64,000 nucleotides of DNA from Callorhinus ursinus (lineage: Eukaryota > Chordata > Mammalia > Carnivora > Otariidae), in assembly GCF_003265705.1 (NCBI RefSeq), contig NW_020312788.1, positions 1,680,405-1,744,404 of the forward strand. The letters run 5' to 3'. The position numbers and the translations under genes are program-made. Below are positions 25,101 to 32,466 of this stretch, piece by piece. Numbering within the stretch: position 1 is the first letter of the stretch; every line of letters starts with the position of its first letter. The notes below the pieces were generated by a model. That model saw nothing but the letters and a program-made list of their open reading frames with translations. It had not been told where the DNA came from and did no database searches.

Positions 25101-26894
25101 ATTTTGAATCAAAAATACTCAAAGATTCACAGCATATCATAAAAGATATTAATTTAAACTCAATATTGACAAGATCCCAAATTACTTTCTTTCCCCTTCA
25201 ATACAATAGCAAAAATGTGACAAAGCCTATTAAGGTATGTGAGAAAAAAGAACATTCAGATTCTAATGATTATGTAGACCTTTGAACAAAAATTAGATTT
25301 TTTTCAAATCACCTTTAAAAATACAGTTTGTTTTTACAATTTAAAAGTATAGGTAAAAACTAGGGGCGCCTGCAGTTAAGCATCTGCCTTAGGTTCAGGT
25401 CATGATCCCAGCATTCTGGGATCAAGTCTCACATTGGACTTGTTCAGCAGGGAGCCTGCTTCTCCCTCTGCCTGCCGCTCCCCCTGCTTGTGCGCCCCCT
25501 CTCTCACAAATAAATAAAAATCTTTAAAAATAACGGAAGATAAATAATAAAAGTATAGGAAAACCTATATTGTAGTTAAGGATTACTAGTTTTGACAAGA
25601 CGAAACACACATACTGATAGGTTACTAAGAGATGAATGGTGTTTTTTATTCAGAAGCAAATTTCTGAAATTACTTCATGCATCCAAAGTAAAATTATTTC
25701 CTATGTGCTTCCTTCTTTTTGTCTATTTGAGTATTTCTAGAGACTTTAAGATCTAGGATACTTAACAAAGCATACATGATTTTCTTACCTTCACTGAAGT
25801 CACCACCTTGAACCATAAAATCTTTGACAACTCTGTGAAAAAGACAACTCTTATAATGTAATGGCTTCTGAGTTGATTTCCCTGTCCCCTTTTCACCTAC
25901 AGAGAAAAAAATTAGTAGGCCATTTAGTAGAAAGAAAATCAAGGAAGCAGTATTAAAGCAAAATTAATGATGAAAACTATTCTCTGTAAAATACACCTCT
26001 TTTAAACTATGTAGTCTTTAATCTATAAAATTTTCACTCCCCTCAGGAATTTCTTTTTTTTAAATTCACTTAAAAACCATCCATGTTTTTCTGGAGAGTG
26101 TAGAAATTTAGAAATCAATCTCAGATAAAAGCCCATTACAAGTAGTATTTCTAAAAATTACTTTCACGGGGTGACTGGGTGGCTTACTCAGCTAAGTACC
26201 CGACTCCTGGTTTTGGCTCAGGTCAGGATCTCAGGGTCATGGGATTGACCCCCCCCATTGGGCTCTGCTGCTTAAGAATCTCTCTCTCTCTCCCTCTGCT
26301 CCCCCATCCCCGCTCACACTCTAAATAAATAAATAAATACTACTTTCACATCTTGGTCAATGGTACATAATCTGGAGAAAATTAAAATATGTTAAATAAA
26401 AAAATTAAAACCATAGTCAAATGGGACTACTATTAGGCCAACTAAAAATGTCAACAGGGCGCCTGGGTGGCTCAGATGGTTACGCATCTGCCTTCAGCTC
26501 AGGTCATGATCCCAGGGTCCTGGGATCGAGTCCCGCATCGGGCTCCCTGCTCCTTGGGAGCCTGCTTCTCCCTCTGCCTCTCTCTCTCTCTCTCTCTCAT
26601 GAATAAATAAAATCTTTAAAAAAATAATAAATAAAAAATAAATAAATAAATAAAAATGTCAACAAACCTGTACAAAGACAACGAAAGTTCTCGCATGTTT
26701 TGGGGCACACATCAGAAAATAATTCAAAGACAACTCTTCCAGCTGAAAAAGAAGGAAGCTCATTTATACTTTACTAATTTAAAATATTAAATATTCATTT
26801 ATAAATGTTACATGGGAACATTAATTTTCTTACCAGGTTGATTATTAATGGCAATGTCAAAAAAACATCGAGGACGCTGAACCTTTATTCCCAT
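389..26894 (-). CDS. PPIG: PPIG (cyclophilin G, SR-cyclophilin), coding exons 1-10, 3' part outside window
   Basis: A nuclear peptidyl-prolyl cis-trans isomerase with a C-terminal RS-rich tail; the family associates with SR splicing factors and the RNA polymerase II C-terminal domain. Ten coding exons on the minus strand join in phase to give codons 1-339: a cyclophilin domain (about residues 8-175), a Lys/Ser-rich linker with a ten-serine run (about 192-201), a basic block, and the start of the Arg/Ser region. Catalytic positions expected from cyclophilin A are present: Arg67, Phe72 and Gln75 in [15 protein letters not shown]. The cyclosporin-binding Trp is replaced by His133 (PHLDG), as I recall for PPIG. 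The family is about 750 residues, so more than half lies beyond the left edge. All ten junctions use GT-AG. Introns reach 13 kb and 17 kb and carry most of the window's repeats. No frameshift or stop disrupts the reading frame. Confidence 0.97.
506..547. repeat. (AC)n microsatellite, (UG)n in the PPIG transcript
   Basis: About 21 AC units. It lies at the 5' edge of the L1 tail that follows, at a place where L1 3' regions often carry a short AC run. On the PPIG strand it is a (UG)n tract ending 28 nt before the exon 10 acceptor AG. Confidence 0.95.
548..920 (+). mobile_element. L1 3' end, 5'-truncated
   Basis: Contains the L1 tail landmarks tggaatattac, tggaactagagggtatta, tgctaagtgaaataagtcag and cactgggtattgtatg, ending in an A/T-rich tail. 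Antisense to PPIG. Confidence 0.85.
1304..1511 (+). mobile_element. CanSINE, older diverged copy
   Basis: Head ggtgcctgggtggctcag, body with gagattctctccctctg, short A-rich tail, flanked by the direct repeat atcttattcca (1293-1303 and 1512-1522). Confidence 0.9.
1523..2488. other. PPIG intron, mostly unique AT-rich sequence
   Basis: No gene, RNA gene or recognisable transposon seen apart from the intron boundary. Confidence 0.5.
2489..2656 (-). CDS. PPIG: PPIG coding exon 9 (codons 254-310)
   Basis: The exon is 168 nt, with acceptor ctgttaag|TGCATC and donor GAGTG|GTATGT. It encodes the acidic/Pro-rich segment [14 protein letters not shown]...[21 protein letters not shown] and ends in an Arg/Glu alternating run (RERERERE). 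Phase is 2 in and 2 out. These residues match the PPIG linker between the Ser/Lys block and the RS tail. Confidence 0.95.
2657..3467. other. PPIG intron between exons 8 and 9
   Basis: An 811-nt intron without recognisable mobile elements. Open frames in it are short and have no family resemblance. Confidence 0.6.
3468..3681 (-). CDS. PPIG: PPIG coding exon 8, Ser-rich and Lys-rich low-complexity segment (codons 183-254)
   Basis: The 214-nt exon begins [10 protein letters not shown], continues with ten consecutive serines, an Asp/Ser repeat, [17 protein letters not shown] and ends KKRKKSKK. The acidic, phosphorylatable serine block next to a very basic block is characteristic of PPIG and is probably disordered and nuclear-targeting. 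The donor AAG|GTCTTA is weak because it has C at intron +3; reading through it meets a TAA after two more residues. Confidence 0.96.
3700..4792. other. PPIG intron, unrecognised unique sequence
   Basis: AT-rich sequence with no SINE head or L1 landmark. The minus-strand open frame at 4447-4782 shows no known family or exon signals. Confidence 0.45.
4793..4848. repeat. compound (AAAT)n-(CATC)n microsatellite
   Basis: About nine AAAT units followed directly by about five CATC units. Confidence 0.95.
5294..5516 (+). mobile_element. CanSINE
   Basis: Full length with a long tail ending in (AAAC)n. Direct repeats aaaataacaaga at 5281 and 5517. Confidence 0.92.
6646..6859 (-). mobile_element. CanSINE
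   Basis: Reverse-complement copy: starts tttaaaaaatattttatttattt, ends gagctacctaggcgccc. Confidence 0.9.
7226..7416 (-). mobile_element. CanSINE
   Basis: Reverse-complement copy with direct repeat aaatcagtatt at 7208-7218 and 7417-7427. Confidence 0.93.
7702..7922 (-). mobile_element. CanSINE inside DNA transposon remnant
   Basis: Flanked by the duplicated target tatatactgtatt (7689-7701 and 7923-7935). The body has a (GA)n run. Confidence 0.92.
7977..8161 (+). mobile_element. CanSINE inside DNA transposon remnant
   Basis: Subfamily with cctggagtcccgggatc. Target duplication aagaaaatcataag at 7963-7976 and 8162-8175. Confidence 0.93.
9347..9537 (+). mobile_element. CanSINE at the left edge of an L1
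   Basis: Target duplication aagaatgagtagatta at 9330-9345 and 9538-9553, with L1 ORF2 sequence starting directly after it. Confidence 0.93.
9554..11275 (+). mobile_element. 5'-truncated L1: ORF2 C-terminal part and 3'UTR
   Basis: Begins accaaggaggtaaaagacc and contains the ORF2 landmarks [18 protein letters not shown] (10067 onward), accacaatgaagtatcactt and cactactgggtattta, then the L1 tail. Frameshifts and stops break the frame, so it is inactive. Antisense to PPIG. Confidence 0.92.
11432..11592 (+). mobile_element. CanSINE, shortened old copy
   Basis: Head ggcacctcggtgcctcag, internally deleted body, direct repeat aaaagatgc. Confidence 0.88.
11620..11905 (+). mobile_element. probable old L1 fragment
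   Basis: The wording around gctgacaaagattaaagag and tcaaaattacaaatgcatg resembles the 3' part of old L1M elements. The identification is tentative. Confidence 0.4.
11988..12184 (+). mobile_element. CanSINE, first of a tandem trio
   Basis: Full-length copy with tail aaatctttaccaaaa. The next SINE inserted in its A-rich tail. Confidence 0.92.
12204..12398 (+). mobile_element. CanSINE, second of a tandem trio
   Basis: Direct repeat gaaaaagaaaagttgtag at 12186-12203 and 12399-12416. Same subfamily as the copy at 7977. Confidence 0.94.
12423..12608 (+). mobile_element. CanSINE, third of a tandem trio
   Basis: Older copy beginning six bases after the duplicated target of its neighbour. Ends caaataaaatcttaaaaa. 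Confidence 0.9.
12610..14555. other. PPIG intron, unrecognised sequence
   Basis: Open frames at 13342-13620 and 13700-14100 lack exon signals and family resemblance. I cannot assign the region to a transposon by eye, though 13640-14450 has the flavour of an old LTR or its interior. Confidence 0.4.
14560..14756 (+). mobile_element. CanSINE
   Basis: Direct repeat aagacataaata on both sides. Long pure A tail. Confidence 0.92.
15501..15719 (-). mobile_element. CanSINE
   Basis: Reverse-complement copy with (GA)n region. The flanks acaaatgtgtgtatttct and acaaatgtgtttatttct are a target duplication with one mismatch. Confidence 0.93.
15855..16050 (+). mobile_element. MIR element
   Basis: Landmarks in order: agcttgggtttgaa, taacttaatctccttgac, catctgtaaaatgggg, gttattgtgaggat. 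These fit the central core of a MIR. Confidence 0.8.
16663..16802 (-). CDS. PPIG: PPIG coding exon 7, end of cyclophilin domain (codons 136-183)
   Basis: The 140-nt exon encodes [20 protein letters not shown], then [26 protein letters not shown]. The HVVFGQV strand and the C-terminal GEL end are typical of the last part of the cyclophilin barrel. Acceptor is ctctttag|GCATC and donor AAAG|GTAAGA. The intron that follows is almost 13 kb. Confidence 0.97.
16893..16922 (-). CDS. PPIG: PPIG coding exon 6, 30-nt mini-exon (codons 126-136)
   Basis: The exon completes Ile126 (AT|A) and encodes TTKPTPHLD plus two bases of Gly136. Acceptor is gacttccaaag|AACAAC and donor GATGG|GTAAAG. It is too short to be found as an open frame but is required by the phases on both sides. 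It carries His133 at the position of the cyclosporin-contacting Trp121 of cyclophilin A. Confidence 0.95.
17539..17934 (-). mobile_element. CanSINE split by a second CanSINE
   Basis: Left part 17539-17567 (tail) and right part from about 17760 to 17934 (body and head). The flanking cctcacttc copies are the outer target duplication. Confidence 0.9.
17568..17759 (+). mobile_element. CanSINE nested in the tail of another CanSINE
   Basis: Head gggcacctgggtggctcag begins right after attttacttatttg, and the tail runs into attttatttatttatttg of the host SINE. Confidence 0.92.
18542..18686 (+). mobile_element. CanSINE, internally deleted
   Basis: About 50 bp of body missing between ggtcccagggtcctg and cttctccctctg. 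Flanks aaacttgggacaaaactca and aaactttggaccaaactca are the target duplication with a few changes. Confidence 0.9.
19130..19187. repeat. (GT)n/(AT)n compound microsatellite
   Basis: Alternating tgtgtgtg and tatatata blocks ending in a long (AT)n. Confidence 0.95.
19366..19566 (+). mobile_element. CanSINE at the left edge of an old L1
   Basis: Head gcgcctgggtggctcgg. Direct repeat ctagaactcttg on both sides. Confidence 0.93.
19567..20175 (+). mobile_element. L1 3' end (L1M type)
   Basis: Landmarks ccaccactgtggaaaacag-like opening, gatccagcaattccactttt, gcagcactattcataatagc, aatgtccactaaac, then the tail gtgaatataatcaatacc and aaaatggttaaaatggcaaa. Confidence 0.85.
20468..20683 (+). mobile_element. 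CanSINE
   Basis: Diverged copy with an internal small duplication (tgtcacgttccc twice) and a (GGGTG)n stretch. Short target repeat aatgtgt. Confidence 0.88.
20930..21089 (-). mobile_element. CanSINE
   Basis: Reverse copy, truncated body, ends gagtcatccagacatccc. Flanked by tata(tg)caacattta. Confidence 0.87.
21460..21654 (+). mobile_element. CanSINE
   Basis: Head ggtgcctgcgtggctcag. Direct repeat aaatacaggaag. Confidence 0.92.
21957..22155 (-). mobile_element. CanSINE
   Basis: Reverse copy. Direct repeat aagtcactttta before and after. Confidence 0.92.
22359..22550 (+). mobile_element. CanSINE
   Basis: Full-length copy of the cgggaagcctgcttctccc subfamily. Target repeat ggagttaca. Confidence 0.93.
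22706..22898 (-). mobile_element. CanSINE
   Basis: Reverse copy. Flanks aaaaaatatacactgt and aaaaatatgcattgt are the diverged target repeat. Confidence 0.92.
23242..23454 (+). mobile_element. CanSINE
   Basis: Perfect 16-bp direct repeat agaaacaagcttttcc at 23226-23241 and 23455-23470, suggesting a recent insertion. Confidence 0.95.
23480..23690. mobile_element. possible old L1ME 3'UTR fragment
   Basis: The run ttggccagtgggaacctcac and ggctggctcctgtgcccttttgac resembles the conserved 3'UTR of old L1ME elements. Tentative. Confidence 0.4.
23829..23916 (-). CDS. PPIG: PPIG coding exon 5 (codons 97-126)
   Basis: The 88-nt exon encodes [20 protein letters not shown], then [10 protein letters not shown]. 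The SMAN...NGSQFF core is a signature of cyclophilin active sites. Acceptor is cttttctgtag|ATGAG and donor TTCAT|GTAAGT, with phase 1 in and 2 out. Confidence 0.97.
23930..24960. other. PPIG intron between exons 4 and 5
   Basis: About 1 kb of AT-rich sequence with no recognised mobile element; one of the longest SINE-free stretches of the gene. Confidence 0.5.
24965..25009 (-). CDS. PPIG: PPIG coding exon 4, 45 nt (codons 82-97)
   Basis: This short exon encodes [15 protein letters not shown] and is joined in phase 1 on both sides. Acceptor is ctttcttag|GAAATG and donor GAAG|GTAAAG. The GRGGESIYG loop is the conserved cyclophilin G-rich segment. Confidence 0.96.
25363..25535 (+). mobile_element. 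CanSINE with head deletion
   Basis: The ggtggctcagt segment of the A-box is missing (gcgcctgcagttaagc). Direct repeat aaaagtatagg. Confidence 0.9.
25789..25896 (-). CDS. PPIG: PPIG coding exon 3 (codons 46-82)
   Basis: The 108-nt exon encodes [20 protein letters not shown], then [15 protein letters not shown]. It holds the catalytic Arg67 and substrate-pocket Phe72 and Gln75. Acceptor is ttctctgtag|GTGAAA and donor GAAG|GTAAGA. The insertion [14 protein letters not shown] is the longer loop of the large nuclear cyclophilins. Confidence 0.97.
26168..26335 (+). mobile_element. CanSINE, old copy
   Basis: Head ggtgactgggtggcttactcag. Direct repeat tactttcac. Confidence 0.88.
26457..26651 (+). 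mobile_element. CanSINE 16 nt inside a PPIG donor
   Basis: Direct repeat aaaaatgtcaaca at 26444-26456 and 26652-26664. The right copy contains intron positions +4 to +16 of the donor after PPIG exon 2. The SINE is antisense to the gene. Confidence 0.95.
26668..26742 (-). CDS. PPIG: PPIG coding exon 2 (codons 21-46)
   Basis: The 75-nt exon encodes [20 protein letters not shown], then RCLCTG. Acceptor is cttctttttcag|CTGGA. The donor ACAG|GTTTGT is weak, and a CanSINE starts 16 nt into the intron (26457-26651). Phase is 1 in and 1 out. Confidence 0.97.
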
Positions 26895-26911
26895 GGCTCC
26901 AATACTTCAAT
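26834..26911 (-). CDS. PPIG: PPIG start-codon exon (codons 1-21)
   Basis: The ATG lies at 26894-26892 in context GGAGCCATGG, a strong Kozak match. The exon has 17 nt of 5'UTR after acceptor gttcatag|ATTGAAG, then [20 protein letters not shown], and donor CCTG|GTAAGA. The intron upstream runs about 17 kb to the CpG-island first exon. Confidence 0.97.
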
Positions 26912-27147
26912 CTATGAACAAAATAGAGTTTTAGGCAAACAGACCAAAACAGCAAAAATTTCTTATAAATTTGTAGGGGAAAAAACCCTGGAACACAAAT
27001 TAGAAATGTAGTTTGAACTTACTTTGATATTTACTTCCATTACATAAATAACAAGGATTTTTTTTCTTTAGAGATTAGATTGCATTTTGTGAAACAAAAG
27101 ACACAAAAGAAAAACCTTAGCCATAATATAATAAAAATTCTATTTTA

Positions 27148-27340
27148 GGGGCGCCTGGGTGGCTCAGATGGTTAAGCGTCTGCCTTCAGCTCAGGTCATG
27201 ATCCCAGGGTCCTGGGATCGAGCCCCGCATCGGGCTCCCTGCTCCTTGGGAGCCTGCTTCTCCCTCTGCCTCTCTCTCTCTCTCTCTCTCTCTCTGGCTC
27301 TCATGAATAAATAAATAAATAAAATCTTTAAAAAAAAAAT
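27148..27340 (+). mobile_element. CanSINE
   Basis: Same (TC)n-rich subfamily as 26457, only 0.5 kb away. Direct repeat aaaattctatttta. Confidence 0.94.
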
Positions 27341-27344
27341 TCTA

Positions 27345-28535
27345 TTTTAACCACTGAATATAGATTGCTACCCAAACAGAAAACTGTATTAAGTCTATAT
27401 GATTAGTGAACTCAAGCAGATTACCTTTAAATAGAGAAAAATCAAGGGCAGACTAATCCAATCCTTTCGCTCATTGAAAACAAAAAGGAGAGTTTTGATT
27501 AAAATGGTGTTTTAAAAAGAAAAACATTAAAATCCTAGAAAATACCAAAAATAAATCATCAAGGAAGAAAGTGGGATATTTTAACGATAATATATGGCAG
27601 CTTCCCATTCTGAGTAAAATCACAACACTACATATGAGGCTATTTTCTGTTCATTCAAAATTATTATATCTAAGCTGATAGCTCTACAAGCAGTGTGTGA
27701 TATTTTAAGTCCAGCGAAGTTGTGAAAAATCTATACTCTCCATCCTAAATAGAGTCCTCTCTTTACCAATTTTTAGAGATATCCGTAGAGTCACTGTAGA
27801 TTGTAAGAAATAATACGATAGTATGTACTTTAGCCAGTTTCCTCCAACGGTAACATTTTAGAAAACTTATATAAGAGCACAACTGTAGCGTAAAAGCAGA
27901 ACAATGCTGATACAATCCTTTATCCCATTCACATTTCCCGGTTTACTGGCACTCATCTGAGTACTTGTGTATTTACTTAGTTCTACACAATTTCGTCACA
28001 CATGTAGGTTTTATGTCACCACCCCTTATCAATTTTACACAACCCACAAACTACAAATCGGAATACTCTGCCCAGATCACCAGCAATTTGAAAAATGTAG
28101 GTATGTATTCATTCATTTAATGCTGATTATGTGAATTAGGGATTAAATTACATAAAAGATATATTGCATTCAAAAAGATATACTGCATTAAAATTCAGCC
28201 CAAGTGTTGGTATATTCAACTTTTGGCATTATTGCACGAGAAAGGGGGGAAAATACCATTTTCTCATGACTACTCCATTTTTTATTTCTAATAGAAATAA
28301 TGGATACTAGAATTTGTTTCACATGAAACAAAAGCAAAAAAGCTAAACTTTCAATCCTCCTGTAGCCCAGCCTTACAGAAAACAAAAAAAAACTTAGCAA
28401 TTTTAGTACCTTGCCAAGTTTGCTGCATTGTTTTTACTTGTACAGAATCTCAACTCCTGCACACTTGAAACTGAGAATATGTTCAATCCATAAATCTGAG
28501 GAAACTTTCTTAAAAACTTAGTATCTGATTATTCT
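27345..28535. other. PPIG intron 1, unrecognised sequence
   Basis: No gene or transposon signature seen in about 1.2 kb. Confidence 0.45.
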
Positions 28536-28537
28536 TT

Positions 28538-28694
28538 ATCTTTTATTTTTACGAGAGAAAGAGAGAGAGCATGAGTGTGGGGAGAGGCAGAGGGAGAAGT
28601 AGACTCTGCTGAGCAGGGACTTGATCCTAGGACCCTGAAATCATGACCTGAGCTGAAGGCAGACGCTTAACTGCCTGAGCCACCCAGGCGTCCC
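28538..28694 (-). mobile_element. CanSINE
   Basis: Short reverse copy. Direct repeat ctttatctttta. Confidence 0.9.
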
Positions 28695-28982
28695 TCCTTT
28701 ATCTTTTAAATAATTTTTGTAGGCCTTCTTAAAATTTCTACTTTTGGGGGTAGAGGAAGAGAAGAGAAAGTTTAACGATTTATTTTCCCCCCAAAAAACC
28801 TATATAACTACTTATTTAACCACAATGCCAAAGGTGGAGATTTCTATTCTTACATGAGTACTATACTATTCTTACAATGAGTACTATAGTATAAAAAATA
28901 CTGTCCCAAACATACCAGATTGTTTATAATTACAGCTAATTTCCTACATACAGTACTGTGTTCTTGAAAACCAGGCATAATT

Positions 28983-29149
28983 TGGGTGCCTGAATGGCTC
29001 AGTCAGTTAAGCGTCTGCCTTCGGCTCAGGTCATGATCCCAGGGTTCTGGGATCAGATAGTACTGCATCGGGCTTCCTGCTCAGCAGGGAGTCTGCGTCT
29101 CCCTCCACCCTCCCCCTCACAATCTCTCTCTTAATAAATCTTAAAACAA
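28983..29149 (+). mobile_element. CanSINE
   Basis: Shortened copy. Flanks aaccaggcataattt on both sides. Confidence 0.92.
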
Positions 29150-29554
29150 AACCAGGCATAATTTATGATAGGTTAGAAAAATCCCTAATTACCCATAACC
29201 TTTTAGACACAATCTTTGATAATCGTCCGAGTTTCTCAATTCTAGGGCACAATGTAAAAAGCCTATAGCTCTGGTACTTTAAATTGCAATGAATACCACT
29301 ACTAATTTATGGAGTTATGCGCACAAGTGGGAGCTACCACGATAGTGTTTGTTTTGTTTTGTTTTTTTAATCTGAGAGATGCTTACCTGGGTGAGTTCAC
29401 TTTGGGAAAACTGAGCTACACTTAGATTTTACGAAGGTTTCAGTACATTATATTGTACCTCAATAAAGTTTATTTTATTAAAAAATAATAAATCAAAACC
29501 AAACCTTTACTTCTCTACCCCCACTTCTCTCAAAACTTAGTAAATATTATCACT

Positions 29555-29850
29555 GTCCAAATCAGCCAAGACTGAAAACTTGGAATCATCTTTGGTTGCA
29601 TTCTCCTTCATAGCCATTAACCAAACATTAAAAAGTCAGTTTAGCACTGACTTAATTTTAGCTTAAAAAATGCTCTCACCATCTTTACCATTATTATCAT
29701 TTCTTATCTAGAATACTGCAATAGCCTCCTAATTGGTTTCCCTGTTTTTACTTGGTCCTCTATTATCTATTCTCCATAGAATAACCTGAGTGGAGTGATC
29801 CTTTAAAAGCACAATTTACCATTTCATTCCTCTGCCTAATGTTTTTTTTT
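29555..29850 (+). mobile_element. L2-type LINE fragment
   Basis: Landmarks tactgcaatagcctcctaat, ggtttccctg, agtgatcctttaaaagc and cctctgcctaatg fit an internal L2-like segment that appears to continue after 30190. Confidence 0.6.
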
Positions 29851-29904
29851 TTAATGTATCACACTTAATCAGAATGTCTTTCCACGGATTTAAGAATCTA
29901 AACC

Positions 29905-30190
29905 ACCACTGTCCAAGAGAAATATGAGCCACATTTATAGTTTTTAAATTTTTAGTAGCCACATTTTAAAAAGTAAAAAGGTTAATTTAAATATTTTATT
30001 TAACTCAGTAAGTCCAAAATATTACTTCAACATATATCAACATAAAAATGTGATAAGGAGATATTTCCCATTCTTTTGGGGGTACTAAGTCTTAGAAATC
30101 CAGTGTTTCTTAATTCAAAATAGCCATGTTTCAAGTGCTCAATAACTATATGTGGCTCATAGCTACTGTACTGTATAGTACAGCTCTAAA
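29905..30190 (+). mobile_element. hAT-type DNA transposon fragment (Charlie/MER5 group)
   Basis: Opening ccactgtccaagagaaat, middle tagtagccacattttaaaaa, closing tttcaagtgctcaataac, atgtggctcatagctactg. The end sequences form the imperfect inverted repeat expected of this group. Confidence 0.6.
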
Positions 30191-30261
30191 TATTTTAGCC
30201 CTACTGACCTCTACAACTTCATCTAATATTCTTCTCAACTTTGCTTTAGATACACATGTTC

Positions 30262-30361
30262 NNNNNNNNNNNNNNNNNNNNNNNNNNNNNNNNNNNNNNN
30301 NNNNNNNNNNNNNNNNNNNNNNNNNNNNNNNNNNNNNNNNNNNNNNNNNNNNNNNNNNNNN
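30262..30361. other. assembly gap, 100 Ns
   Basis: Exactly 100 N. The 47 bases before it (30215-30261) and the 47 bases after it (30362-30408) are identical, so the gap is probably a failed contig join and not missing sequence. Confidence 0.97.
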
Positions 30362-30429
30362 AACTTCATCTAATATTCTTCTCAACTTTGCTTTAGATAC
30401 ACATGTTCCAGCTGTTCCTCAAACATCCC

Positions 30430-30806
30430 GGGGTGCCTGGGTGGTTCAGTCGGTTAAGAGTATGCCTTCGGGGCGCCTGGGTGGCTCAGTTGGTTAAGCG
30501 ACTGCCTTCGGCTCAGGTCATGATCCTGGAGTCCCGGGATCGAGTCCCGCATCAGGCTCCCTGCTTGGCAGGGAGTCTGCTTCTCCCTCTGACCCAACCC
30601 CCTCTCATGCTCTCTTTCTCTCTCTCAAATAAATAAATAAAATCTTTAAAAAAAAAAAAAAAAAAGAGTATGCCTTCGACTCAGGTCATGATCCCAAGGT
30701 GCTGGGATCGAGCCCCATGTCAGGCTCCCAGCTCAGCAGGGAGCCTGCTTCTCCCTCTCCCCCTGTTTGTGCTCTCTGTCAAATAAATAAAATCTTTAAA
30801 ACAAAC
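30430..30806 (+). mobile_element. CanSINE split by another CanSINE
   Basis: Head 30430-30470, body resumes at 30666 as actcaggtcatgatcc. Outer flanks caaacatccc. Confidence 0.92.
30471..30665 (+). mobile_element. CanSINE nested in a CanSINE, same strand
   Basis: Direct repeat gagtatgccttcg at 30458-30470 and 30666-30678, taken from the host SINE. Long A tail. Confidence 0.95.
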
Positions 30807-31214
30807 AACAAACATCCCAAGGCCTAGTCCCTTCATCAGGTCTTCCACATTTGTTGTTTCCTCCGTGTGGGATGCTCTTACCCCAGATCTTTGCTTGGTT
30901 CATTCCCTGACTTAAGTCATTGCTGAAGTATCCCCTCCACAAAGAAAGCATCCCTGACCAGTATACTCAAAGGAGCAGCCCCTGTCCTCCAACACTTTAT
31001 ATCCCCTTACCTGCTCTATTCTTCTTCCCTGCATTTATTGCTAATTTATTTTATTATAATTCAAGTTTTTTTTATCTATTCTTCTTACTAGAATATAAGT
31101 TCCATGAGGTGATAAATCTCTTCAGTTTTGCTCCCCTCTTAATTCCTAGTGCCATAAACAGGGCTTGGCTATGGTAAGAAATCCGTATTTAATAGATACA
31201 TGATTATACATGAA

Positions 31215-31560
31215 AGGAGAGGCATGTGTGAGAACAGTTTTGCAACACTGTTAACAACAAAAAGGAAACATCCAAAATATCCCACAATGAGAGAACAGCT
31301 GAATAAATTCTGGTATATACATGCTATTTAATATTATATAGCAGTTTAAAAAGTCTACATACTCTATCCAAAAATCCTATTACTTAGTTGAAAAGAAAAA
31401 AAAGCAATTTGCACATAAGCATTGTGTTTATAAAATAAATACTCTATCTCTACAGATAAAGAGTTACATAGAAAAACTGACAGCACTCTGCAGAAGGAAC
31501 TGGGAGTAAGGATGAAGTCAATGGGAGTCTTTAGCTTTAACTATAAGGTTTGAATTTTTG
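31215..31560 (+). mobile_element. probable old L1 3' fragment
   Basis: Phrases such as gagaacagctgaataaattc and tggtatatacatgctattta follow the L1M tail pattern. Confidence 0.4.
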
Positions 31561-31611
31561 CAATGAGACTATATTCATGTATTAGTTCCCCAATTGAAAA
31601 TTAGTAAAATT

Positions 31612-31798
31612 TAGGAGCGCCTGGGTGGCTCAGTTGGTTGAGCATCTCCTTCGGCTCAGGTCATGATCCCGGAGGCCTGGGATCAAGCCCCATGTCAGGC
31701 TCCCTGCTCAGCGGGGAGCCTGCTTCTCCCTCTCCTTGCTCATGCTCTCTCGCTATCTGTCTCTTTCAAATAAATAAATAAAATCTTAAAAAAAAAGT
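31612..31798 (+). mobile_element. CanSINE
   Basis: Head gcgcctgggtggctcag. Tail aaataaataaataaaatctt followed by a poly(A) run. Confidence 0.92.
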
Positions 31799-32250
31799 AA
31801 ATAAAATTAATAAAATTTAAGGATATATCCACGTAATAAAATAAAATAGTAGGAAATACATGATAATCTAAGAGCCTATCTCTAAATTAAAGGGTCATAT
31901 ACGATTTTTTTTAGTTTCTCATTTCCCAAGTTTTCTACAGACCTGTAAAAGAAACTCTTCAAAAGAGCACTCAAGTTTTAATGTATTTTTTAAGTGTCTC
32001 ACTTTCATGATTATTACTGCTGTTTAACATTTAAATCTAGAAGATCTTAGGAAATTTTTTTCTTTTTCACAAAACTGTGTACTCCTCCCCCAATGGAAAC
32101 TAGGAAAACTACATGTAAATATTTATCCAAACTGGGTATTAAATAATTTTTCAGGTTCATGAATAAATAAATAAATAAAGGAAATAGATTTGACTTCATG
32201 AAGAAATTTATTATTCCTATTTGTCAGAAGGAAATTAGAAAGTAAAAAAC

Positions 32251-32466
32251 AGGTGCCTGGGTGTCTCAGTTGGTTAAGCCTCTGACTCTTAGTTTTGGCT
32301 CAGGTCATGATCTCAGAGTGGTGACATCAAGCTCCACGTGGGGCTCTGTGCTCAGCAGGAAGTCTGCTTGAGATTCTCGTTCTCCCTCTCCCTCTTCCCC
32401 TCCCCCACTCCATGCACTGGCACACGCACACACTTTCTCTCAAATAAATCTTACCAAAAAAAAGGT
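32251..32466 (+). mobile_element. CanSINE, older subfamily
   Basis: Body with ctctgactcttagttttggc and cttgagattctcgttctccc, flanked by a short aagtaaaaa repeat. Confidence 0.9.

Larger units (their letters stand above)
30190..31190 (+). mobile_element. L2 LINE 3' part, interrupted by SINEs and a gap
   Basis: After the SINEs: tgggatgctcttaccccaga, atccctgaccagtatac, agaatataagttccatgagg, gccataaacagggcttggc. This order is that of the L2 3' end. Confidence 0.7.

Noticed and set aside
30126..30497. A 123-residue frame across the N gap
   Set aside because: It exists only because Ns are read through and the edges are duplicated, then runs into a CanSINE.
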